49,699 nucleotides of DNA from an uncultured Arachnia sp. (GTDB taxonomy: Bacteria; Actinomycetota; Actinomycetes; Propionibacteriales; Propionibacteriaceae). The notes beneath the pieces were generated by a model. It searched no databases and was not told where the DNA came from. It was given only the letters and a program-made list of their open reading frames with translations. The stretch covers positions 1 to 49,699 of the forward strand of contig CANLSH010000027.1 in assembly GCA_947493705.1 (NCBI GenBank), in the 5' to 3' direction. The translations under genes and the position numbers were made by a program. Each line of letters opens with the position of its first letter. Within the stretch, counting starts at the first letter, position 1. This document shows positions 7,808-16,870 of this stretch, one piece after another.

Positions 7808-10051
7808 ATGGGAGTTCCCGTCCTGAGAGCTCGTGGTGTGACCACCCCGCAACCCGAACCCGCCGTTATGGGGCGGCGACTTGTGGGTTACGGCATTTCA
7901 CTCCTGGCAGCTCTGGGCATCACTGTTGCGGTGGGTGACATCGTGGGGGCCCACTACCCAATACTGATGCGGTGTGGCGTGGCCCTCTGCCTGCTGGCAC
8001 AGATAGTGGTCATCGTCAATTGCCTGCGCCCCAACCTGCATCGGGATTCACGAAGATGGTTGTTCTCCATCTCGATTCTCGCCACCGGTGGCCTGCTGGC
8101 AATCGTGGTAGGGCTCCTGATCTCGCCAGCACCGTGGCCCGGACTTGAATGGCGCACCAACATCTGGTTCGGACCGGTACTGCAGTACTTCATACTGCTG
8201 CATGCGCGAAGACGGGCGGCGTGGGTGCCCTTCGTTGTCATCGGCCTCGCCGGCTGGACCATGGTGACAGTGCTGCACCACCTTGACTGGCGCATTCAGG
8301 TGCTGGATCTGGTGTTCACCCTCACTCCCATGGCGACGCTGGGGATCGGCGGTGCCGCCATCACCAACTTGCTGATGGAACTGCGCCTCAGCCAGCTGCG
8401 TCGCATTCGGGGTGAACAGGAAACGCGTCGAAGCGAAATGCAGGAGCAGGAAAGACGAACGCGCATCCGCCTCGCCCACGATTCGCTCCTGCACAGTCTC
8501 CAGCAGCTGTCCCGGGGGTGGGCACAACCGTCAATGGCGGACTCGCAGGAGGTGGCACGGCGGGCCATGAATGAGCTCCGCGCCAGCTCACAGAGCCTCG
8601 ACGACGGCACGTGGGTGGAACTGCGTCCCGCCCTGAAAACGGCATTGGTGGACCAGGGGTGCACCATCACGTGGCGGGGTCGGGAAGCGACTGTCCCGGC
8701 AGAAGTGAGCGAGGCGATCGTTGGGGCAGCCCGCGAAGCGATCCGCAACGTCGTGAAACACGCCGGGGCCTTCGCCACCGTGCACGTTTCACCTACCGCC
8801 AGCGGGTGCCGCGTGAACATCGTCGACGACGGCGCGGGCTTCGATCCGGCCCAGTCGCAGAACCGGCTCGGAATTCAGGAGTCGATCGTGGCCCGCATGG
8901 AGGAGGTGGGCGGTAGCGCTGTCGTCGCATCGAGTGAAGTGGGTAGCTCCGTCACACTGGAATGGGCTCCGGAGCCTCTGACCGCCACCGAACCCTTCGG
9001 CCCCGTGGCACGCACGATCATCAGTTGGCTACCCGTACCAGTCCTCGTGGCAAGCCTCATCCATGTCAGCGTCTTCGAGGTGGGGCCCAATGCCCTCGCG
9101 GTGGCAGCCATCTGGGGTGGGACGACGATGGTTGCTGGCTTCGGTATGTACCGGCTCCGTTCCCATGGCCTGGCCGGATGGCTGCCCTGGGTCTTCACAG
9201 CCCTGGCAATGGTGTTGCTGGTGGCGAATTATTCATGGATCTCCCCTGTTGGCACCAATGGCTACCACGTGTGGACCCCATCGCTGGCGGGTGCCCTCAT
9301 GGTGCTGGCACTTCCGGGACGCAAGCTCGGCCATGCGGTGGGCATGGCGGCGGCAGTCATCGCGGTCACCGTGGCGGCCAGTGTTCTCTCGCTCGGCTGG
9401 GAGACGACATTGGGTGCACAGTTCGGCTCCATCATGGCGGTGGTGATGTATGTCCTTGCTCCCTTGGCGCTGGCCACAGGTACTTCCATTCTGGCGAACC
9501 ACTCACGCCACACTGAGGAGTTGGCGGCCGCACGGCGACTCAGCACCGATCTGGCAGCGGAACGCAACGCCACCCGACGGGCCTGGATCACGCGTTTGCA
9601 GGCATTGGCGGAACCACTCCTGATGGAGGTGGCACATGGCGTGGCCAACCCTCAAGAGCCAGAGGTCATGCGGAGGGCACAGATCCTCGAATCGCGCGTC
9701 AGAGATGAGTTGTCGCTGTGGCCGGACGGTATCGGGCTTGCCGATGCGGTCCATGGCCTGCGCATCAAGGGCTGGGACTGCAGTGTGAACATGGCTGTGA
9801 ACGAAGAACGTGACCGGGGAGAACTGATGGCGGTGATGACGTATCTGCCCGAACCAATTCCGGGGCAACGGCTGCACCTCACTCACAGACAGAGCCGCGC
9901 CGTGGCCACGATCACCGATCCGCCACTCAACGAGGAGCAGTGGCAGCAGTTGCCCCTGGAGGCAGAGGTTGTGAGAGACGAGGACTTCACGCAGATATCC
10001 ACATCACCCACCCGTGCACACCCGTCGCGCCTCAGCCGGGCATCGCAGTGA
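7808..10051 (+). CDS. Membrane histidine kinase with two transmembrane blocks and a degenerate second half
   Basis: About 747 residues. A first membrane block leads to a DesK/NarL-type dimerisation helix with the phospho-accepting His near residue 224 (RLAHDSLLHSL). An ATP-binding domain follows (REAIRNVVKHAG, then VDDGAGFDP). Unusually, the chain then enters a second multi-helix membrane block and ends in a cytoplasmic part. That part resembles a dimerisation helix without histidine (AAERNATRRAWITRLQAL) and a remnant of an ATPase domain. It is probably a fused or duplicated kinase with one active half. The open frame runs upstream through the MITE copy. The ATG at 7808 is preferred because TAGACA lies just before it. 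The cognate regulator overlaps its stop. Confidence 0.82.
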   Translation: MGVPVLRARGVTTPQPEPAVMGRRLVGYGISLLAALGITVAVGDIVGAHYPILMRCGVALCLLAQIVVIVNCLRPNLHRDSRRWLFSISILATGGLLAIVVGLLISPAPWPGLEWRTNIWFGPVLQYFILLHARRRAAWVPFVVIGLAGWTMVTVLHHLDWRIQVLDLVFTLTPMATLGIGGAAITNLLMELRLSQLRRIRGEQETRRSEMQEQERRTRIRLAHDSLLHSLQQLSRGWAQPSMADSQEVARRAMNELRASSQSLDDGTWVELRPALKTALVDQGCTITWRGREATVPAEVSEAIVGAAREAIRNVVKHAGAFATVHVSPTASGCRVNIVDDGAGFDPAQSQNRLGIQESIVARMEEVGGSAVVASSEVGSSVTLEWAPEPLTATEPFGPVARTIISWLPVPVLVASLIHVSVFEVGPNALAVAAIWGGTTMVAGFGMYRLRSHGLAGWLPWVFTALAMVLLVANYSWISPVGTNGYHVWTPSLAGALMVLALPGRKLGHAVGMAAAVIAVTVAASVLSLGWETTLGAQFGSIMAVVMYVLAPLALATGTSILANHSRHTEELAAARRLSTDLAAERNATRRAWITRLQALAEPLLMEVAHGVANPQEPEVMRRAQILESRVRDELSLWPDGIGLADAVHGLRIKGWDCSVNMAVNEERDRGELMAVMTYLPEPIPGQRLHLTHRQSRAVATITDPPLNEEQWQQLPLEAEVVRDEDFTQISTSPTRAHPSRLSRASQ

Positions 10052-10719
10052 ACATGGATTCCTCAGGCCAGGACAACGGTCCCATCCGGGTGGCTGTGCT
10101 CGACGATCAGGAATTCATCCTCCAAGCGCTCCAACATGTGGATGAGCTCTCCGAGGGCCGCATCACCCTCGTGCATGCCACATCATCGCGTCAGGGCTTC
10201 ATTGAACAGGCGCGCTCCGAGCTGCCGGACGTGTGTGTCATCGACCTCATGATGGAGGGGCGCATCTGCGGGCACGAGGACATCCACACCCTGAGCGAGA
10301 TGTCACTGCGCTGCCTGGCGTTCACGGCGGACCAGCGGCGGGTCCCGGTGCGGCTCGCCATGCAGGCTGGAGCGCGCGGACTGGTCCTGAAGGCGGATCC
10401 CGTCGCCGTCCTGGTGACAGCCATCGTTGCGGTGCATGATGACGGCTGGTCCAACTCCAGCACTGCAGCAGCGGCGCTTCTGGACGACAGCGAACGCCTA
10501 CCCACTCTTTCCGCGCACGAACTGGAATGTCTCCGACTGGCAGCGGAGGGGGTGCCGATCAAGGCGATCGGTCGCCAGTTCAACCCCACCATCTCGCTGA
10601 GTTCTGTGAAAACCTACCTGGCCCGGGCCTATGAGAAGTACGCACTCGTGGGCCGGCCCGTTCGCAATACGACCGAAGCCGTAGTCAGCACCATGCATGA
10701 CGGCTGGTTCGATTTGTGA
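10048..10719 (+). CDS. NarL/LuxR-type response regulator
   Basis: About 223 residues. The receiver domain starts VAVLDDQEF, and the likely phosphorylated aspartate is in VCVIDLMMEG. The C-terminal LuxR-like helix-turn-helix runs from LSAHELECLRLAAEG through SSVKTYLARAYEKY. The GTG at 10048 overlaps the kinase stop as GTGA; an ATG at 10054 is an equally possible start. The overlap strongly suggests that it is the partner of the upstream kinase. Targets are unknown; the neighbouring carotenoid operon is a candidate by position only. Confidence 0.87.
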   Translation: MNMDSSGQDNGPIRVAVLDDQEFILQALQHVDELSEGRITLVHATSSRQGFIEQARSELPDVCVIDLMMEGRICGHEDIHTLSEMSLRCLAFTADQRRVPVRLAMQAGARGLVLKADPVAVLVTAIVAVHDDGWSNSSTAAAALLDDSERLPTLSAHELECLRLAAEGVPIKAIGRQFNPTISLSSVKTYLARAYEKYALVGRPVRNTTEAVVSTMHDGWFDL

Positions 10720-10734
10720 TCCCACCCGAAGGTG

Positions 10735-10752
10735 GTCGGCCAAACGGCCGAC
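10735..10752 (+). terminator. Short stem-loop after the response regulator
   Basis: GTCGGCC and GGCCGAC flank a four-base loop AAAC, 16 bases after the stop codon. There is no T-run, which is common in high-GC terminators. Confidence 0.5.
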
Positions 10753-10851
10753 GCAACGAGGGGAGCTTCAGGTCAGGAAGTATGCGAAGCTTATAGTGAA
10801 TCAAAGGTCGGGGGGCTGGAGAAGAAAATCCCACTCCACGAGCGTGATTCA

Positions 10852-10911
10852 GAGTCAAGCAGGGATCGAGGCTCTCCGGTTGGGGGACCGGAGAGCCTCG
10901 ATTCTTGCTCT
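10852..10911 (+). ncRNA. Long hairpin upstream of lysC (terminator, leader or small RNA)
   Basis: A perfect 16-bp stem (ATCGAGGCTCTCCGGT at 10865-10880 with its complement at 10887-10902, loop TGGGGG) is extended below by CAAG/CTTG and CAGAG/CTCTG with small internal loops. It sits in a 305-bp region with no convincing gene, 114 bp before lysC. It could end the kinase operon transcript, attenuate lysC or be a small RNA. No known lysine riboswitch core is recognisable. The rest of 10753-11010 shows nothing further. Confidence 0.45.
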
Positions 10912-11024
10912 GCCCACATGTGGCGCACACTCCGTCAACTTTTCGCGTCACGGAGCGCTGCTTCCACTCCCATGCGTCCCCAAGCGCTAGGGTTGTGCCC
11001 CAGAACTCCCGGGGAGGAAAGTGG

Positions 11025-12299
<1,275 letters not shown>

Positions 12300-12449
12300 C
12301 CCTCGACGAAGAATTGACCAATGAAAGTGCGCAGCTCATAACAATTTGATCTAGTTTGCACGCCAGCTATGTCAATTCTGCGTCGGATACACCTATATTT
12401 ACGCTCAGCCCGGGGAACGGTGTTGTCCCCAGGAATGACCACGAGACCT

Positions 12450-12464
12450 ACTGGCGCGACCAGT
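12450..12464. promoter_or_regulatory. Dyad ACTGG-N5-CCAGT before the sugar importer
   Basis: A perfect 5-bp inverted repeat ends 17 bp before the ngcE-like start, placed where a repressor could block transcription. The outer halves resemble the GlcNAc regulator DasR site, but the centre (CGCGA, 15-bp total) does not fit, so DasR is not claimed. An AT-rich promoter-like stretch lies near 12388-12403. Confidence 0.35.
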
Positions 12465-12481
12465 CGAACGAAGGAGATTTC

Positions 12482-13900
12482 ATGAGCTTTTCCCTGCACC
12501 GTAGAGGGTTCCTGAAGGGCGCCCTCGCTGCTGGAGCACTCATCCCCCTGGCGGCGTGCGCTGGTGGTGGAGATGACGGGGACACCACCGCTGGTCCTGA
12601 GGACAGCACAGACCCCGGTACCACCACCGCTGCCGACCCCACCAACCCGTTCGGCCTCGAAACTCCCTCCGAAGTTGACGCCTCCATCTTCAACGGTGGC
12701 TACGGTGTTGCATACGCGGAGTACGCGGGCGGCATGGTCGAGGAGAAGTTCGACGGCGTCACGGTGGAGGTCTCCAAGATTCAGGACGCCACGAAGGAAC
12801 TGCAGCCCCGCTTCGCCGGCGGTGACCCGCCGGACGTGATTGACAACGCCGGTGCAGGCAAGATCGGTATCTCCGCCATCATCAGCCAGCTCGAGGACCT
12901 CAACGATGTCGTCGACTCGCAGAACTACGAGGGTGAGACCATCCGCGACACCCTGTACGCAGGGGTGTTGGAGCCGGGCACCATCGACGGCAAGCTCGCC
13001 GTCATCAACTACGTGCTGACCGTGTTTGGCATGTGGTACTCCTCCTCGCTGTTCGAGGAGAACGGTTGGGAGCCGCCCAAGACGTGGGACGACGCCATGG
13101 AGTTGGGCGCCAAAGCCAAGGAGCAGGGCAAATATCTCTTCCTCTGGGGCAACGAGGCAGCCGATTACTACATGGAGCTGGCCATCACCTCCGCCATCAA
13201 GGAGGGCGGCGACGAAGTACGTCTCGCCCTGGACAACCTGGAAGAGGACTGCTGGAGCAAGCCCGCCATCCAGGACGTCTTCATGAAGATGGAGGAGATC
13301 GTCAAGGCTGGCTACGTCAAGCCCGGCGGTGGAGGCACCCAGTTCACCGCGGCCCAGGCAGCGTGGTCCCAGGCTCAGGAGGCCCTGCTGTATCCCTCCG
13401 GCGCCTGGATCGAGAACGAGATGAAGAGCCAGACAGCTGAGGGCTTCGACATGAAGGCTGCACCAGCCCCGACGGTCACCACATCGTCGGCGATGCCGTA
13501 CGAGGCAATCCACTCTGCGGCGGATGAGCCCTACATTGTGCCCAGTCAGGGCAAGAACGTCGCCGGCGGCAAGGAGTTCATGCGCGCCATGCTGTCAAAA
13601 GAAGCGGCCGAGAACTTCGCCCAGGAGATTCTCTCCCCCACCATCGTCAAGGACACCGTCCCGGATGATGGCTTCGGCTCCACAGCACTGGTCTCGCAGA
13701 TCGACATGCTCGGCAATGCGGGCGATGACGTCTTCACCTGGAAGTTCAACGCGTTCTACGGCATGGGCCCTGACACCGTCGTGTTGTGGAACTCGTTCCT
13801 CGACGGCCAGCTCACCACCGCGGAACTGACCACCCGTCTTCAGGAAATCACGGACAGGGTGCGCAACGACGACGCGATCGAGAAGTTCACCGCTGAGTGA
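12482..13900 (+). CDS. ngcE: Sugar ABC transporter substrate-binding lipoprotein, NgcE-like
   Basis: A 472-residue lipoprotein. It has a signal peptide with an early arginine pair (HRRGFLKG), a lipobox LAAC near residue 28, then an acidic Gly/Asp/Thr-rich linker. The mature part follows the extracellular solute-binding family 1 pattern. Segments such as FNGGYG, QPRFAGGDPPDVIDN and the later VFGMWYSS resemble NgcE of Streptomyces, which binds N-acetylglucosamine and chitobiose. It has a good AAGGAG site. Two permeases follow, and a palindromic hairpin after the stop probably limits read-through so that the binding protein is made in excess. Confidence 0.8.
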   Translation: MSFSLHRRGFLKGALAAGALIPLAACAGGGDDGDTTAGPEDSTDPGTTTAADPTNPFGLETPSEVDASIFNGGYGVAYAEYAGGMVEEKFDGVTVEVSKIQDATKELQPRFAGGDPPDVIDNAGAGKIGISAIISQLEDLNDVVDSQNYEGETIRDTLYAGVLEPGTIDGKLAVINYVLTVFGMWYSSSLFEENGWEPPKTWDDAMELGAKAKEQGKYLFLWGNEAADYYMELAITSAIKEGGDEVRLALDNLEEDCWSKPAIQDVFMKMEEIVKAGYVKPGGGGTQFTAAQAAWSQAQEALLYPSGAWIENEMKSQTAEGFDMKAAPAPTVTTSSAMPYEAIHSAADEPYIVPSQGKNVAGGKEFMRAMLSKEAAENFAQEILSPTIVKDTVPDDGFGSTALVSQIDMLGNAGDDVFTWKFNAFYGMGPDTVVLWNSFLDGQLTTAELTTRLQEITDRVRNDDAIEKFTAE

Positions 13901-13902
13901 TC

Positions 13903-13952
13903 CTCGACTTCTTGTCGAGTTGTGGGCGGTGAGGATGATCCCCTCGCCGCCC
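13903..13952 (+). terminator. Intercistronic double hairpin between ngcE-like and ngcF-like genes
   Basis: Stem 1 is CTCGAC-TTCTT-GTCGAG (13903-13919). Stem 2 pairs GGGCGGTGAGG (13924-13934) with CCTCGCCGCCC. Both sit between the binding-protein and permease genes. This fits partial termination or mRNA stabilisation that yields more binding protein than permease. Confidence 0.6.
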
Positions 13953-13984
13953 TGCCCTCTTAGTCCCACTACCCCGGAGATCCG

Positions 13985-14938
13985 ATGCGACGACGCAAGC
14001 GGCACTTCTCGTTCGACAAGATCAGCTTCATGGTGGTCTTCCTCGGACTTCCTCTCATCATCTATTTAGGTCTGGTGATCTATCCGTTCCTGCAGGCCTT
14101 CCACCTGTCGCTGACGAACTGGCGAGGCTTCGGCCCCATCGCGGATGCGGACTACATCTGGCTGGACAACTACGTCTACCTCTTCACCAGCAACAAGTTC
14201 ATGCTGGCACTCGGACACAACGCGATGCTGGCGGTGTTTCTGCCGCTGATCACGATCATCCTGGCGCTGCTGCTGGCCATCGTCATCACAGTTGGTGGCC
14301 ACAGTCATGGCAACATTCGCGGCATCAAGGGGGCGAGCTTCTACCGCATCGTCTCCTTCTTCCCCTACGTGATTCCCGGCATCATCATTGGCCTGATGTG
14401 GCGCCTGTTGCTGGACCCCGGCATGGGGCTGCTCAATGGCATCCTGGTTGGCATCGGCCTGGATCAGTTCCAGGACTATGCATGGCTCGGCAAAGAGGAA
14501 ACCGCCATGCCCGTGTCGATGATGGTGATCGTCTGGGGATTCGTGGGCTTCTACATGCTGCTGTTCATCGCCGCCATCAAGTCCATCCCTTCAGAGATTT
14601 ATGAGTCGGTGCGTATTGACGGCGCGGGACGCTTCACCACCGCGGTCCGAATCACCATTCCCCTGATCCGCGACAATATTCAAACGGCCTATATCTATAT
14701 GGGCATCATTGCGCTCGACGCCTTCATTTACATGGTGGCACTGAACCCCACCGGTGGCCCGAACTATTCCACGCTCGTGATGAGCCAGGAGCTGTTCAAC
14801 ACGGCATTCGGTGGCCAGAACATGTGGGGTCGCGGCTCGGCCATGGGCGTCGTTCTGGCGCTCGTCACCCTGACCTTCGCCGGCATCGTGTTCCTCGTCA
14901 ATCGCCTGACCGGCGGAAAGGAAGCGGTGAGCTACTGA
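13985..14938 (+). CDS. ngcF: Sugar ABC transporter permease, NgcF-like
   Basis: A 317-residue MalF-type permease with about six membrane segments, beginning after a basic N-terminus (RRRKRHFSFDK). The cytoplasmic EAA loop reads EIYESVRIDGAGRFTTAVRI and would dock an ATPase. The stop overlaps the next permease start as TGATG. No ATPase gene is in the operon, so a shared MsiK-type ATPase elsewhere is expected, as for related actinobacterial sugar importers. Confidence 0.88.
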   Translation: MRRRKRHFSFDKISFMVVFLGLPLIIYLGLVIYPFLQAFHLSLTNWRGFGPIADADYIWLDNYVYLFTSNKFMLALGHNAMLAVFLPLITIILALLLAIVITVGGHSHGNIRGIKGASFYRIVSFFPYVIPGIIIGLMWRLLLDPGMGLLNGILVGIGLDQFQDYAWLGKEETAMPVSMMVIVWGFVGFYMLLFIAAIKSIPSEIYESVRIDGAGRFTTAVRITIPLIRDNIQTAYIYMGIIALDAFIYMVALNPTGGPNYSTLVMSQELFNTAFGGQNMWGRGSAMGVVLALVTLTFAGIVFLVNRLTGGKEAVSY

Positions 14939-15882
14939 TGAGTACAGAAGCCAGAGGCCAGGCCATGGCTGATCGCAAGATCACCGTCAGCAAGGGCGAC
15001 AAAGCATTCGCCGGCGCCTCCCACGTTCTACTGATCATCTGGTCCATCCTCGTCATCGGTCCCCTGTTGTGGACGTTCATGACGTCGCTGAAGACCACCC
15101 GGGAGATCACAGCATCCTCCACGTCTCTACCGAAGGCACTGCTGACGAACCCGGAGACCGGATCCTTCAGCCTGGCCTACCTGTTCCGGAACTACATCAA
15201 TGCGTGGACCTCCGACAACTTCGGGCGCTACTTCTTCAACACATTCATCGTCGTAACCGCGGCCATGTTCCTCGTGATGCTGCTGGGCGCCATGTGTGCC
15301 TATGTGTTGGCCAGGTACCAGTTCAAGGGCAGCCAGCTCATCTATTACCTGATGCTGGCCGGCCTGACGTTTCCCATCTTCTTGGCAATCGTCCCGCTGT
15401 ACCAGGTGCTGAAATCACTGCCACTGCCCTGGGCCCCCAACGGTGTGTTCCTCAACACATTCGAGGGCTTGATCCTGACATACGTCGCGTTCGCGCTGCC
15501 CTTCACCGTCTTCTTCCTCTACGCGTTCTTCCGAACTCTTCCTCAGGAGATCGCCGAGGCTGCCCAGGTGGACGGCGCCGGCCACTGGACGACGTTCTTC
15601 CGAATCATGTTGCCGATGGCGAAGCCGGGTCTGGCATCGATTGCCATCTTCAACTTTCTAGGCCTCTGGAACCAGCTGCTTCTGCCGCTGGCTCTCAACA
15701 CCACCGAAGAGCAGTACGTGCTGGCGCAGGGCGTGTTCAACTTCGCCAACAAGGCCAAGTATGAGGTGGATTTCGGCTCCCTCTTCGCCGCTGTGATCAT
15801 CACCGTCGTACCGGTGTTGATCGTGTACATGATTTTCCAGCGCCAGCTGCAGGGCTCAGTGTCACAGGGCACCATGAAGTAG
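14938..15882 (+). CDS. ngcG: Sugar ABC transporter permease, NgcG-like
   Basis: A 314-residue MalG-type permease. It has an N-terminal membrane helix, a periplasmic segment and then five helices. The EAA loop is EIAEAAQVDGAGHWTTFFRI. The start overlaps the ngcF-like stop by one base, so the two permeases are coupled and should form a heterodimer. It is the last clear gene of the importer operon. Confidence 0.88.
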   Translation: MSTEARGQAMADRKITVSKGDKAFAGASHVLLIIWSILVIGPLLWTFMTSLKTTREITASSTSLPKALLTNPETGSFSLAYLFRNYINAWTSDNFGRYFFNTFIVVTAAMFLVMLLGAMCAYVLARYQFKGSQLIYYLMLAGLTFPIFLAIVPLYQVLKSLPLPWAPNGVFLNTFEGLILTYVAFALPFTVFFLYAFFRTLPQEIAEAAQVDGAGHWTTFFRIMLPMAKPGLASIAIFNFLGLWNQLLLPLALNTTEEQYVLAQGVFNFANKAKYEVDFGSLFAAVIITVVPVLIVYMIFQRQLQGSVSQGTMK

Positions 15883-15953
15883 TCGCCATGCATTTAACCC
15901 AATCCCGGGTGGCGTCGCTCGCGCAAGCAGGGGAGATCGCTACACTGATCCGC

Positions 15954-16247
15954 GTGATCTTCAAGCGCGTGGGTGACGGCCGCCCCTACCCTGACCATGG
16001 CTATGTCCAGAAGCAGTGGGCCGCCATCGCGCCTCACCAAGTGCGGCTTGATGAGCTCGTCACCACGAAGCGCACTCTTGATCTGGATGCGCTGCTGGAG
16101 GAGGATTCCACGTTCTATGGGGATCTCTTCGCCCACGTCGTGTACTGGCGTGGCGAACTGTATCTGGAGGACGGACTGCATCGCGCACTGCGCGCGGCAC
16201 TGCAGCAGCGGCAGACGCTCCACGCACGAGTCCTGGAGTTGAAGTGA
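15954..16247 (+). CDS. Conserved actinobacterial small protein (ParB-like appearance)
   Basis: A 97-residue protein beginning MIFKRVGDGRPYPDHG, with QVRLDELVTTKR and YLEDGLHRALRAAL. The LDEL...(E)DGLHR pattern looks like a ParB/Srx-type fold in which a short chain holds an invariant DG-H-R. Similar proteins are common in Actinobacteria next to LytR_C proteins, as here, but I know of no proven function. The GTG at 15954 is chosen because TACACT lies seven bases before it and the protein then starts in its conserved region; a longer frame begins at 15888. Confidence 0.72.
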   Translation: MIFKRVGDGRPYPDHGYVQKQWAAIAPHQVRLDELVTTKRTLDLDALLEEDSTFYGDLFAHVVYWRGELYLEDGLHRALRAALQQRQTLHARVLELK

Positions 16248-16289
16248 GCCCCGGCCCCCACATTTCCGAACAGAACTGAGTGAGCGTCC

Positions 16290-16850
16290 GTGCGCATTTT
16301 CCGATTGATTGCCACCCCCTTGTTGTTGTTGGGACTCCTGGGTCTGCTCATCTGGGGCGCCCTCTGGGGATGGCGCAACCTCACAGCGCCCCTGCCTGAG
16401 CCGGACCCCACACCCTGTGTCACGATTTCCGCGGAAGTTGTGACCGTGAAGGATGTCTCCGTCAATGTCTTCAACGCTGGATTCACGAGTGGTCTGGCGA
16501 GCCGCGTGAGCTCCCGCCTTGAGGAGTCCGGCTTCAACATCGGGCGCGTTGAGAACACCGAGGAGCGCGTCACCAGCGGGGTCATCGTGCGCACAAGCAA
16601 AGGCAACAATCCGGCGCTGCGTCTCGTGACGTCCTACTTCGCCGATCCCACCGTGGAATTCGACGACCGGGTCACCGGCACCGTGGACATCCTGCTCGCC
16701 TCGGAAGAGCCGGCACCGGGGCTCACTCCCCTGTCGCAGGTCTCGAGCGGGGAGAAGGGCACCACGTGCGTCCCACCGGGTGCTCTGCCGTCGGCATCCG
16801 AAAGTCCTGAGGCGGTTGGGGAGCCGAGCGTCAAACCTCGGGAGCCGTGA
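16290..16850 (+). CDS. LytR_C-domain membrane protein
   Basis: 186 residues. A single membrane helix (ATPLLLLGLLGLLIWGALWG) is followed by an extracytoplasmic LytR_C domain (SVNVFNAGFTSGLASRV...GFNIGRVEN). This domain is usually found at the C-terminus of LytR-CpsA-Psr proteins or alone, as here. It is linked to cell-wall polymer attachment, but its exact role is unknown. The GTG start is weakly supported. It sits 42 bp after the ParB-like gene, a pairing seen elsewhere in Actinobacteria. Confidence 0.8.
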   Translation: MRIFRLIATPLLLLGLLGLLIWGALWGWRNLTAPLPEPDPTPCVTISAEVVTVKDVSVNVFNAGFTSGLASRVSSRLEESGFNIGRVENTEERVTSGVIVRTSKGNNPALRLVTSYFADPTVEFDDRVTGTVDILLASEEPAPGLTPLSQVSSGEKGTTCVPPGALPSASESPEAVGEPSVKPREP

Positions 16851-16870
16851 CGTGAGCTAGTGTGCGGCTC

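Noticed and set aside
10852..10911. Lysine riboswitch before lysC
   Set aside because: It is a single hairpin with a small loop. A lysine riboswitch needs a large multi-helix junction, which is not visible.
12450..12464. DasR (dre) operator
   Set aside because: The outer halves fit, but the centre and total length differ from the known site. Reported only as a dyad.
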